Virus record (IMG/VR): IMGVR_UViG_3300009149_000304 | Location: 1-22,938 of that record | Reading direction: 5' to 3' (one strand) | Source: a virus | Length of the DNA: 22,938 nucleotides | In this document: piece by piece, positions 5,846 through 13,566 of the stretch | How the letters are laid out: every line of letters starts with the position of its first letter | Position numbering within the stretch: position 1 is the first letter of the stretch | Translations under genes and position numbers: made by a program | The notes under the pieces: generated by a model | Told to the model about the DNA's origin: nothing | The model's input: only the letters and a program-made list of their open reading frames with translations | Database searches by the model: none

Positions 5846-8800
5846 ATGCCAATACAAGAAAAAGACTTAGGTAAATACAACAGACCAGGAATTTATATTG
5901 AGGAGATCGACAATTCAATAGTTGAAGCACCTATCCAAAACGTACTAATCAATTTAGTACCAGGGTTTTCTAAAAAAGGTCCATTTAACAATCCGGTATA
6001 TGTTGAAAACAAAATAGATTTCGAAAAAATCTTCGGTGGAATTGATTACCAATTAGAAAGAAAAGGTTCTTTCTTCCACAGAACTTGTTTAAAGATAATA
6101 GAGACTGGTCCAATATGGGCTCTTAATCTTCTTGACACAGAACCAAATAGAGACCAATTAAGTTGGGTTTCTGTATCTTGTTCTGCTAAATATTCAAGTG
6201 ATGACTTCAGTAATCCAAACACAGATGATTATGAAAAGTTCTTCAACAGACAAGATTTTTGGGAAAGAGATTCAGAATCATTCTTGGATTTAGTAAACGA
6301 TCCTACAGAAGATACAGAAAGACTTTTACACTTAACTAATATGGGTGATAAAACTATTACAGTTTTCTTATTCAAATCAACTGCAACTAACTTTGATGTT
6401 ACTGCTGAATCATGGTATGAAGGTGTAAATAATGTTCCTCAATACATTAGACCTAAATCACTTATTTCTGATTATTTAATTGACGTTTTAATATTAGCTG
6501 GTGATTGGACAGATTATAAAACATTAGCAGTAGACACAACCTGGAGTAATTATTTCTCTACAGATGGTCTATTAGTTGATGGGGTTGAAGATTTTGTTAA
6601 TGAATATGGTGTAGACGTATTGGCTAACTACGATGTTTCATTAATACCTAACTTTAAAGATTTAAATGGTAGAGACCTTTATGTTGAAACAGTTATCAAC
6701 AATGATACTGATACAACTAATTTATTCTGTACTTATTCTGAAGATTTATTATTAGATGCCGATTATCCAACAGATTTAATGGACTTAGTTGGTGATACTA
6801 TCGTTGGTACAAGTTACGAATCTATTAACTTCCTTTCATATGATCAAAATATTAAAGAAGATATAGAATATCCTAATGTAGCACTCGATGCAGCAAATAA
6901 TGTATTTGCACCAAATATTTCTGGTTATGGTTTAGGTTATGGTTCAACGTGGATGAACTGGTCAACAAACGGTACAGGTATTGTAGCAGGAACATTTAAT
7001 ACTACTACAATCCAACAACCTTTCACACTTTCTTCAGCATCTTATATTATTAATGGTGTAAATTATGAATTAAGTGGTTCTACTTATAATGTTCAATTAG
7101 AAGTAGTAGCAGATGGATACGAAAGAACAGATATTATTTATCTTGATTCTGATGGTTTCCAAGTTGAAAAAGGTGTTGAAACAGTATCCGGAACAACAAC
7201 TTTAAGAGCAATTAATTTCACTAATACAAATGCAATTATATTAGGTACAGTAAATATGGTTAACACTGGTGGTTCTTACACAGGTAGTGCAGGTTATGAT
7301 GCTGAAACAGTAGATGGTTCAGGTTTCGTAGCATTACCAGTAACAATGACTGCTGTAACAGGTACAACCGATTACTTAGAAATTGAATTCCTTGGTACAT
7401 CAGGTTTAACTATTAGTAATACAGAATATGAAAGATTAAGAAGTATTAAATATTTTACTGAACTTTCAACTAATCTTGAAGCTAATAAAGGTGTGATTGT
7501 TAAAAATAGTGGTGTAGATGAAAAACAAGAAATTATTGATCCTGTTAGTACAACTTACACAAGCACAGCAAACGCAACGGTTAAAATTTATATTGATACA
7601 CCAGCAAATTATACAACTGGTGCAATCTATTATATCAATAACGAATTTAGTTTCAATAGTGGTATAGTTATGACTACAACTTTAGATTCTAATTTAAATG
7701 TTGTTGCTAAATATTCAGATTTCTATCTTGATTTCTTCAACGGGGAAATTAATAATGGTGATTTTGTAGGTGATGACGAAGATAATAAATTAACTATGTA
7801 TCTTGATGTAGATGGTATTTTAACAGTTAACTTTACAACTGCACCAACTGCACCAATCATTGTTACAACTGATATTGGAAATTGGAAACAAACTTTAGAA
7901 ATTGAAGGTACAATTACTGATGATACAAATACAGTAGCAATATCTGTTGATAAAACAAGATATGCTGAAGTTAAAAGAGGTGATTACTTAGAAGCGTATT
8001 ATGTAGCAGGTGATCTTGAAATTGGTGAACAACCAAGAACATTAACAAGAATTATTAATATTACTAATGATGCTGACGGTATTAACAAAACTCTTAAAAC
8101 TGATGCAGCTATTAAAATATCTTACACAGATTCAAACGAACCTTATACAACTGTTTATCCAGCAATTTGGAAATATGCTACACACTTAAAGGGTGTTAGT
8201 TTAGTACCATTTAAGATTCATTCTGAATCATTACCAAACGGAACAGAAACAAGACAAAGTAACATCTTAGATGTAATGAGTTCTGGAACTGCAATGTTTA
8301 AAGGATTAACAAACAAGAATAAAATTTCTTGGAGATATTTAATTGACTCATTCGGTCTTGGTTTAAGTAATACATCAAAACAACAATATGTTGATTTATG
8401 TGGTGAAAAGCTTAACTGTTTAGGTTTCATTAATATGCCAAGTGCAAAACAATTCAAGAAATCAGATAACCCAAGTTATACAAATGATGACGGTTCTTTA
8501 AGTACTGAATATATTGCAGACGGTGCTAACCAGGACAAGAACCCAGATTTCTTATATACTTTTGGAACTGGTTCAGGTCGTTCAACAGTTGGTTATTTCT
8601 TCCCATATGTTAAGTCAACTTATGATGGAATAACTAAAGAAGTACCACCTGCACCTTATGTAGCTGCAGCTTATATGAGAAAGCAACTTTCTAATGTAGC
8701 GGGTACATATCCTTGGACAATAGTTGCTGGTATCAATTCAGGTAGAGTACCTGATATCGGTGGAACTGAAATAGACTTTACTTATGATGATTTAAGTAAC

Positions 8801-9229
8801 TTAGCTGGAATGGGTGCAAACCCAATCACATTCATCAGAAACGTTGGTTATACAATCAATGATGAAAACACAGCACAAGTTTATCCTGTATCTTCATTAA
8901 GCTACATGCACTCTAGAGAAGTTCTTATTGAGCTTGAAAACGAGCTTTATGATATGCTTCTTAGATACCAATGGAAATTTAATACCCCTGCAATTCGTTC
9001 AGAAATTAAATATAGAGCTGATAGGATTTGTCAACGTTATGTTGATTCCAATGCACTTTATGCTTATAGAAACATATGTGATACTACAAACAACACAAAT
9101 TATATTATCGACCTTCAAGGTGGTGTACTTGATACATTCGTTGAAATCGTTAAAGGTATGGGTTGGATTGTTAATAACATTACAATCGAAAGAACAGGTG
9201 CTATTAATTCAACTGGTTTCCAAGAATAA
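5846..9229 (+). CDS. Tail sheath protein (T4 gp18-like), greatly enlarged
   Basis: The contractile sheath protein that surrounds the tail tube. The N-terminus has the family look (Y-N-R-P-G-I-Y-I-E-E-I, later L-V-P-G-F-S-K-K-G-P-F and I-W-A-L-N-L-L). The last ~360 residues carry the conserved assembly core: P-Y-V-A-A-A-Y-M-R, P-W-T-I-V-A-G-I-N-S-G, G-A-N-P-I-T-F-I-R-N-V-G-Y, Y-M-H-S-R-E-V-L-I-E-L-E, ending with a strand near V-N-N-I-T-I-E-R-T. At 1127 residues it is far longer than T4 gp18 (659). The extra material lies roughly at residues 340-770, is Thr/Ser/Gly/Asn-rich and beta-like, and is probably surface-exposed decoration. A late-like box precedes the gene, a terminator follows it, and the tube gene is next, the usual sheath-tube order. 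Confidence 0.95.
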   Translation: MPIQEKDLGKYNRPGIYIEEIDNSIVEAPIQNVLINLVPGFSKKGPFNNPVYVENKIDFEKIFGGIDYQLERKGSFFHRTCLKIIETGPIWALNLLDTEPNRDQLSWVSVSCSAKYSSDDFSNPNTDDYEKFFNRQDFWERDSESFLDLVNDPTEDTERLLHLTNMGDKTITVFLFKSTATNFDVTAESWYEGVNNVPQYIRPKSLISDYLIDVLILAGDWTDYKTLAVDTTWSNYFSTDGLLVDGVEDFVNEYGVDVLANYDVSLIPNFKDLNGRDLYVETVINNDTDTTNLFCTYSEDLLLDADYPTDLMDLVGDTIVGTSYESINFLSYDQNIKEDIEYPNVALDAANNVFAPNISGYGLGYGSTWMNWSTNGTGIVAGTFNTTTIQQPFTLSSASYIINGVNYELSGSTYNVQLEVVADGYERTDIIYLDSDGFQVEKGVETVSGTTTLRAINFTNTNAIILGTVNMVNTGGSYTGSAGYDAETVDGSGFVALPVTMTAVTGTTDYLEIEFLGTSGLTISNTEYERLRSIKYFTELSTNLEANKGVIVKNSGVDEKQEIIDPVSTTYTSTANATVKIYIDTPANYTTGAIYYINNEFSFNSGIVMTTTLDSNLNVVAKYSDFYLDFFNGEINNGDFVGDDEDNKLTMYLDVDGILTVNFTTAPTAPIIVTTDIGNWKQTLEIEGTITDDTNTVAISVDKTRYAEVKRGDYLEAYYVAGDLEIGEQPRTLTRIINITNDADGINKTLKTDAAIKISYTDSNEPYTTVYPAIWKYATHLKGVSLVPFKIHSESLPNGTETRQSNILDVMSSGTAMFKGLTNKNKISWRYLIDSFGLGLSNTSKQQYVDLCGEKLNCLGFINMPSAKQFKKSDNPSYTNDDGSLSTEYIADGANQDKNPDFLYTFGTGSGRSTVGYFFPYVKSTYDGITKEVPPAPYVAAAYMRKQLSNVAGTYPWTIVAGINSGRVPDIGGTEIDFTYDDLSNLAGMGANPITFIRNVGYTINDENTAQVYPVSSLSYMHSREVLIELENELYDMLLRYQWKFNTPAIRSEIKYRADRICQRYVDSNALYAYRNICDTTNNTNYIIDLQGGVLDTFVEIVKGMGWIVNNITIERTGAINSTGFQE

Positions 9230-9248
9230 TAATTATTCTATAATAAAC

Positions 9249-9280
9249 AAAAACCCCATCTTTATTAAGGTGGGGTTTTT
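9249..9280 (+). terminator. Intrinsic terminator after the sheath gene
   Basis: Stem AAAAACCCCATCTT, loop TATT, AAGGTGGGGTTTTT, with one G-T wobble, ending in a T-run. It starts 19 nt after the sheath stop codon and separates sheath from tube transcription. Confidence 0.85.
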
Positions 9281-9365
9281 ATTTGTGTAAAAAATATGAC
9301 ATTATTAATTTAATATATAAACTAAGAACGAAAAGATATGAATTATTTGAGAAAAATAATTTTTA

Positions 9366-9373
9366 TATATAAT
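9366..9373 (+). promoter_or_regulatory. Late-like promoter box TATATAAT for the tube gene
   Basis: 21 nt before the tube ATG at 9395. A second similar stretch (TATATAAA, 9314-9321) lies further upstream, so the tube gene may have two start sites. Confidence 0.45.
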
Positions 9374-9394
9374 AAAAAAAAATGAAATATAATT

Positions 9395-9958
9395 ATGCCT
9401 CTACCACACTTTACACAGATAAGTAGTCACAATGAAAATTGGGAGCCTGCATATAAGAATTTATTTGAGGTTGAAATTTTTCTTCCTGATGCTATTCGTG
9501 ATAGACATCCTAATGGAACAAATCTATTATTAGAAAATGCGATAAGTACGTCTATGCCTACATATCCAACATTAGCTACTATAACACAAAAATATAAGTA
9601 TTCAACTAGATTATTCCTTGGATTCCCAGAATCAACATCAAGAACTGATCTTAGTATTGCTTTTAACATTAACCAAAACGAAGCTAAACAATTATTCACA
9701 TTTAGAATGGTTAAAGATTGGTATGATTTAGCTTGGAACAACGAAGATGGTTCTTCTAACTATAAAGCTAATATGTTAGGTGAGATTATAGTTTATCATC
9801 ACGATAGAGAAGGTGAAATTATAAGAAGAGTATCTTATCACAACTGTCAAATAACAAATTGGTCAGGTGTTGAAGATTTACAATGGTCTGATACTGCAGC
9901 TATCCACGAACTTACAGGAACTTGGGCTGCTGACTGGTGGGAAGATTATTACTTTTAA
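9395..9958 (+). CDS. Tail tube protein (T4 gp19-like)
   Basis: Polymerises into the inner tail tube through which DNA passes. The 187 residues fit the gp19 size and pattern: N-L-F-E-V-E-I-F-L-P near the start, then P-T-L-A-T-I-T-Q-K-Y-K-Y, F-N-I-N-Q-N-E-A-K-Q-L-F, D-W-Y-D-L-A-W-N-N-E-D-G, and Y-H-N-C-Q-I-T-N-W-S-G-V-E-D-L-Q-W-S near the end. The fold is predicted as a mostly beta tube protomer. It lies directly after the sheath gene but has its own box and terminator, so tube and sheath levels can be set independently. The start at 9395 is the only ATG that gives the full family N-terminus. Confidence 0.93.
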   Translation: MPLPHFTQISSHNENWEPAYKNLFEVEIFLPDAIRDRHPNGTNLLLENAISTSMPTYPTLATITQKYKYSTRLFLGFPESTSRTDLSIAFNINQNEAKQLFTFRMVKDWYDLAWNNEDGSSNYKANMLGEIIVYHHDREGEIIRRVSYHNCQITNWSGVEDLQWSDTAAIHELTGTWAADWWEDYYF

Positions 9959-9983
9959 TATAAAAACAAAGTTAATATATTTT

Positions 9984-10010
9984 AAAACCTCTAAGAAATT
10001 AGGGGTTTTT
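9984..10010 (+). terminator. Intrinsic terminator after the tube gene
   Basis: Stem AAAACCTCTAA, loop GAAA, TTAGGGGTTTT, with one wobble pair, then a T. It lies 25 nt after the tube stop and insulates the accessory island downstream. Confidence 0.85.
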
Positions 10011-10048
10011 GTTATTTAGAACGATTCTATGTATTATCACAAAAATGC

Positions 10049-10135
10049 GAATATATTCCTCAAAATAACCATAAAATAAGAATATATTCTTCAAAGATGC
10101 GAATATATTCTAATCTTTGGCCCAATATATTGGGC
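10049..10135. promoter_or_regulatory. Phased array of four palindromes, operator-like
   Basis: Three copies of the perfect 10-bp palindrome GAATATATTC (10049-10058, 10080-10089, 10101-10110) are followed by the perfect 16-bp palindrome GCCCAATATATTGGGC (10120-10135). All share the core AATATATT. The centres are 31, 21 and 22 bp apart, close to 3, 2 and 2 helical turns, so bound proteins would line up on one face of the DNA. The array ends 37 bp before a host-type promoter driving the GHKL ATPase gene. A repressor or activator site is likely; the binding protein is unknown. The rest of the 285-base gap holds the terminator and promoter. Confidence 0.6.
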
Positions 10136-10172
10136 TAAACAACGGTGTATCAGAGATTTAAAATGGACTTTT

Positions 10173-10204
10173 TTTGGAAAATAAGATAATTATTATTATA
10201 TTTG
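10173..10204 (+). promoter_or_regulatory. Bacteroidota-type host promoter TTTG-N20-TATATTTG
   Basis: TTTG at 10173-10176 and TATATTTG at 10197-10204, spaced 20 bp, match the Bacteroidota housekeeping consensus TTTG-N19-21-TAnnTTTG. The ATG of the ATPase gene follows 39 nt later. It implies transcription by unmodified host RNA polymerase, in contrast with the structural genes around it. Confidence 0.6.
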
Positions 10205-10243
10205 TAGAGAATTTATATTAATAACACTAAAACAATTTATATT

Positions 10244-12646
10244 ATGGAAAATTTAAATGCACTAAAATTATTTAACGAATTACAGGCTGTTGATGATTAT
10301 AAAAAAGTCAATGAAATTTTGTTAAAATACAATTTCATTACTAATAAAGGTAAAATCCAACCCGTTAAGAAAAATTGGAAAGTTCTTGGGGGTGATAAAC
10401 ATATACAAATAGCATCTGTTCACAATCAACAAAGTGATTCAAAAGGTGCTATTGTAGAAAAAATTACTAATTGTATTGATGCTATTGTTAAAAATGATGT
10501 TAAATCAAAACAAATAAAAGCAAAATCTTTTAATGATGCTGTTCAAACTGCTTGTAATGATAAAATTATAAAAAACAAAATCATTGGTATACAAAATTTT
10601 GAAAAACAATATGATTTATTTTTAGTTGCAACAGGTGATAAAGATGATACCGAAAATACTGCTTTATCTTTTATAGATAGGGGAATTGGTCAACCTAATT
10701 CTGATTTTGAAAAAACATTTTTATCAATAAACCAAGGATATAAAATGGAACAACCAGATCAACATGGACAATTTCATATGGGTGGTTTAGGTGCATTAAC
10801 ACATAGTGTTGGTGGAACACAATTAATAATATCAAAGAGGAATCCTGAATTTAATGAATATCAAGATGAAAAAAATATGTGGTCTTTTACTATAATTAAA
10901 GAATTTACTGGTGATGATGGTATGCCAATCTTTTATTATCTAATTATAGATAACAAAATTCCTAATTTTAATGTAGGGAGTTTACCCATTATACCAAAAA
11001 AACACTCACAAAAAGATATTAGACGAAACGGAACATATTTGGAATATGGCACTTTAGTAAAAAACTATAGTTATAAGTTACCTTGGGGATGTGGAACAGT
11101 TATCACATCCAATTTAAAATATAATTTAAATCATTTATTACCATCTATCCCATTTCCTATAAATTTTCTTGAATTAAGAAAAGGGTATAATGATGGTAAA
11201 AATCGAAATAGTAAATTTATTGGACTAGAAGAACAATTGGTATCTAGTGATTTAGTTGAATGGGAAGATGAACCATTTAATGTGGGTGGTGTAAAAGTGA
11301 AAGTAATTGTAACCAAACGATTCACCAAAAAAAATGCAGATAAAGATGATAAAGAAACAAGGGTTTTAAACGAAGCAAGAAGATGTATTCACAAAATAAA
11401 TTATCAAACACATTATATCGAATCAACAACGGTAAATAAGTACATAGATAATCATGGTTTAAGTTTTATTAAAAACTCAATAATATTTATTGTAGATTAT
11501 TCAAATTTATCTATGGGTGAAAAATTATCTGTTTTCCAAGCAAATAGAGAATCTGTTAAAAAAACATCAGATATTTACAATAAAGTAATGTATCAAATTG
11601 ATGATTATTTAAGAGATAGTAAGGAATTAAAAAGGATTAAAAATAAAAGAAAAAATGAAATGGATTCATCTGAACCCGAATCATTAGAAAAAATGTTTAC
11701 TGAAGATTTTTTTGTTGGTGAAAATACACTATCATCATTAAATTGTGATAATTTAATAAGTAATTTTAAAAATTCTGATATGTTTGTTGGTGGTATGAAT
11801 GATGAAAATGGTGATGAAAATGAATCAAAGACAGAGCCAACATATTTAGATATTAAAGATTTTATTAATAAGTATAAAGAAACCCCGAAATTAGTAAAAT
11901 CACAAGGAAAATTTAGTTTAAAATTTTTAATGGATAATGATGATTATGTACCAACATTTGTTTTAAATGGTCAAACTATTACATCTTCAAGAACAAAAGC
12001 ATTATATGAAGGGCAGAACAAAGGAAAATATTTATATACTCTTGTTTTCGATAATAAAAAAATTAAAATGATTGATGATCAAATTTATGATATGATAATT
12101 GTTTTAACCGAACAAAAAACGAGTAAAACTATTGCAGGTAATATTAAAATAAAATATGACTCAACACCAGGTATAGGTTCAAGTTCGTCTAAAAAAGGGA
12201 AAAATGATAAAAAAGACAAACAAAAATTTGATATACGTTCATTATTTGAATATAAAATCAAATCATTAAAAGAATTAAAAGAAATGTTTTTTGATGATGA
12301 AAGCTTTGACGAAAAATCTTTTACACATAATGTAAAAGATGATAATAAGTTAATTATTTATTTTAACAAGGATTATATATCTTATAAAAATGCATTGAGT
12401 CAAGTCAAAAACCCTAAAACACTTGAAACAGTTCAACAAAACATATTATGGGATCATATTCGTACTTCAATCAATGGGTGGAATGTTTTTTCAGGAAAAA
12501 TCAAAGAAATTGAAGAAACATCAAAAAATGAAATTGAAGAAGTAATAAGAGTTTCTAATTTATCTGATGATATTAATACATCATCAAAAATTAGTTCAAA
12601 TATTCTTATTGCTAACACACTTAAATATTATTTATCTAAAAATTAA
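10244..12646 (+). CDS. GHKL (Hsp90/MutL-like) ATPase-fold protein, likely conflict-related
   Basis: An 800-residue protein with an N-terminal GHKL ATP-binding fold. The N box is at residues 72-80 (E-K-I-T-N-C-I-D-A; Glu72, Asn76, Asp79), the G1 box at 145-149 (D-R-G-I-G), the G2 lid at 175-185 (G-Q-F-H-M-G-G-L-G-A-L), and a following R-N-G-T at 261-264. A transducer-like middle region is plausible. The second half (about 460-800) has a Lys-rich linker near 675 and no nuclease motif that I can see. It has its own host-type promoter and palindrome array, and sits tail-to-tail with a DNA methyltransferase with overlapping stop codons. I infer a defence, anti-restriction or superinfection-exclusion role. 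MutL-like ATPases in bacterial defence operons are the nearest known concept, but I cannot place it in a named system. Confidence 0.75.
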   Translation: MENLNALKLFNELQAVDDYKKVNEILLKYNFITNKGKIQPVKKNWKVLGGDKHIQIASVHNQQSDSKGAIVEKITNCIDAIVKNDVKSKQIKAKSFNDAVQTACNDKIIKNKIIGIQNFEKQYDLFLVATGDKDDTENTALSFIDRGIGQPNSDFEKTFLSINQGYKMEQPDQHGQFHMGGLGALTHSVGGTQLIISKRNPEFNEYQDEKNMWSFTIIKEFTGDDGMPIFYYLIIDNKIPNFNVGSLPIIPKKHSQKDIRRNGTYLEYGTLVKNYSYKLPWGCGTVITSNLKYNLNHLLPSIPFPINFLELRKGYNDGKNRNSKFIGLEEQLVSSDLVEWEDEPFNVGGVKVKVIVTKRFTKKNADKDDKETRVLNEARRCIHKINYQTHYIESTTVNKYIDNHGLSFIKNSIIFIVDYSNLSMGEKLSVFQANRESVKKTSDIYNKVMYQIDDYLRDSKELKRIKNKRKNEMDSSEPESLEKMFTEDFFVGENTLSSLNCDNLISNFKNSDMFVGGMNDENGDENESKTEPTYLDIKDFINKYKETPKLVKSQGKFSLKFLMDNDDYVPTFVLNGQTITSSRTKALYEGQNKGKYLYTLVFDNKKIKMIDDQIYDMIIVLTEQKTSKTIAGNIKIKYDSTPGIGSSSSKKGKNDKKDKQKFDIRSLFEYKIKSLKELKEMFFDDESFDEKSFTHNVKDDNKLIIYFNKDYISYKNALSQVKNPKTLETVQQNILWDHIRTSINGWNVFSGKIKEIEETSKNEIEEVIRVSNLSDDINTSSKISSNILIANTLKYYLSKN

Positions 12647-13347
12647 TTTATTTTAACAACCTTATCAATGGTTAGGTCACAGAATTCTTTATCTAATTCT
12701 ATACCTAACCATTTTTTATTGAGCTGTTCTGATGCTAATGCAACTGTACCACTTCCCATAAATGGGTCTAATATAATTTCCGATTCAGGAAAACAACTAA
12801 TAATATCCAGGGGCATCTGTAAAGGGAATGCCCTTGTGTGTTTATTTTTAGTTCCAACTGGTTTCCATTCAGTTCTATCAAATACATCGTGTTTGCTTAG
12901 TGTGTTTATTAATTTAGTTTTTGGTGATTTAGTCATCCAATATATCCTTTCAGTAAAAGGATAAAATCTAATTTTATCAAAATTATAACTACCATTGACC
13001 CAAACAATTTCTTGTTTTATTATCATATTTGTTTTTAATAACCATTCATAGGGTGTTATTTGAATTCCTTTTCTTATTCTATTCTTATGATTATAAAACA
13101 TACTACCGTTATCCTTCAATATTCGATAACATTCATTTATAATTTCAATTTGCCATTGTTGATATTCATCTTCAGGAAGATTATCATCATAGCATTGTGT
13201 TTTCTTTGTGTTTGTATGGTGATTATTACCTAAATTATAAGGTGGTGAAGTTATTATTAAATCAACAGTACTATTACCTATTTTTCTTATTTCTTCTAAA
13301 ATATCTCCTTTATATAATATCCCATTATCATTTTCGTAATATATCAA
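12643..13347 (-). CDS. Beta-class DNA methyltransferase (N4-cytosine or N6-adenine)
   Basis: Transfers a methyl group from S-adenosylmethionine to an exocyclic amino group in DNA. Catalytic motif IV is T-S-P-P-Y-N at residues 33-38. The AdoMet-binding motif I is D-P-F-M-G-S-G-T at 194-201, near the C-terminus, followed by W-L-G-I-E-L-D. The order IV before I defines the beta class. T-S-P-P-Y is most typical of N4-cytosine enzymes but also occurs in some N6-adenine ones. The 234 residues form a compact enzyme with little room for a target-recognition domain. The start is TTG at 13345-13347, because no ATG or GTG lies between the in-frame upstream stop (13384-13386) and motif IV. Its stop overlaps the ATPase stop. 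No restriction nuclease is adjacent, so it may protect phage DNA or pair with the ATPase. Confidence 0.88.
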   Translation of the reverse strand: MIYYENDNGILYKGDILEEIRKIGNSTVDLIITSPPYNLGNNHHTNTKKTQCYDDNLPEDEYQQWQIEIINECYRILKDNGSMFYNHKNRIRKGIQITPYEWLLKTNMIIKQEIVWVNGSYNFDKIRFYPFTERIYWMTKSPKTKLINTLSKHDVFDRTEWKPVGTKNKHTRAFPLQMPLDIISCFPESEIILDPFMGSGTVALASEQLNKKWLGIELDKEFCDLTIDKVVKIN

Positions 13348-13374
13348 AATTTCATAGTTATTTTTTACACTAAT

Positions 13375-13382
13375 ATTATATA
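13375..13382 (-). promoter_or_regulatory. Late-like promoter box TATATAAT (minus strand) for the methyltransferase
   Basis: Reads TATATAAT on the minus strand, 27 nt before the TTG start at 13347. If used, the methyltransferase is expressed late while its convergent partner is expressed from a host promoter. Confidence 0.35.
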
Positions 13383-13501
13383 TTTATTATACATGGTCTT
13401 ATTTCATAATAACAGTTTAAATTATTAATATATAGTAGTATAGTTTTTTATTAATTTTTAGAATCAATTTTTTAAACAAATTACGTATTTTTTTATCAAT
13501 T

Positions 13502-13520
13502 TAACGACATTAGTTCGTTA
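13502..13520. repeat. Short inverted repeat TAACGA-N7-TCGTTA
   Basis: A perfect 6-bp inverted repeat (13502-13507 and 13515-13520) in the 219-base divergent gap between the methyltransferase and gp26-like genes. No T-run follows, so it is not a terminator. It could be an operator. The rest of the gap is AT-rich and holds only the promoter-like boxes. Confidence 0.3.
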
Positions 13521-13537
13521 GACCCACCATTCTATAA

Positions 13538-13545
13538 TATATAGA
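13538..13545 (+). promoter_or_regulatory. Late-like promoter box TATATAGA
   Basis: 21 nt before the ATG of the gp26-like gene, the usual spacing, but two bases off TATATAAT. It lies within the inverted repeat TTCTAT-AATAT-ATAGAA (13530-13546). Confidence 0.3.
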
Positions 13546-13566
13546 AATAAAAATAATTGTTTTACA

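Noticed and set aside
5641-5930. Hydrophobic minus-strand ORFs over the sheath promoter region
   Set aside because: Ile/Phe/Tyr-rich translations of AT-rich intergenic DNA. They overlap the late-like box and the sheath start.
9338-9385. A 15-codon mini-ORF between sheath and tube genes
   Set aside because: Lys/Ile/Asn-only composition, an A-run at the end, overlap with the late-like box, and no sign of conservation.
10120-10135. The 16-bp palindrome as an intrinsic terminator
   Set aside because: No T-run follows on either strand, and a good terminator already lies at 9984-10010. Grouping with the three other palindromes makes an operator more likely.
12668-12964. A 98-codon plus-strand ORF antisense to the methyltransferase
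   Set aside because: The minus-strand frame carries the catalytic and AdoMet motifs, so this is a shadow.
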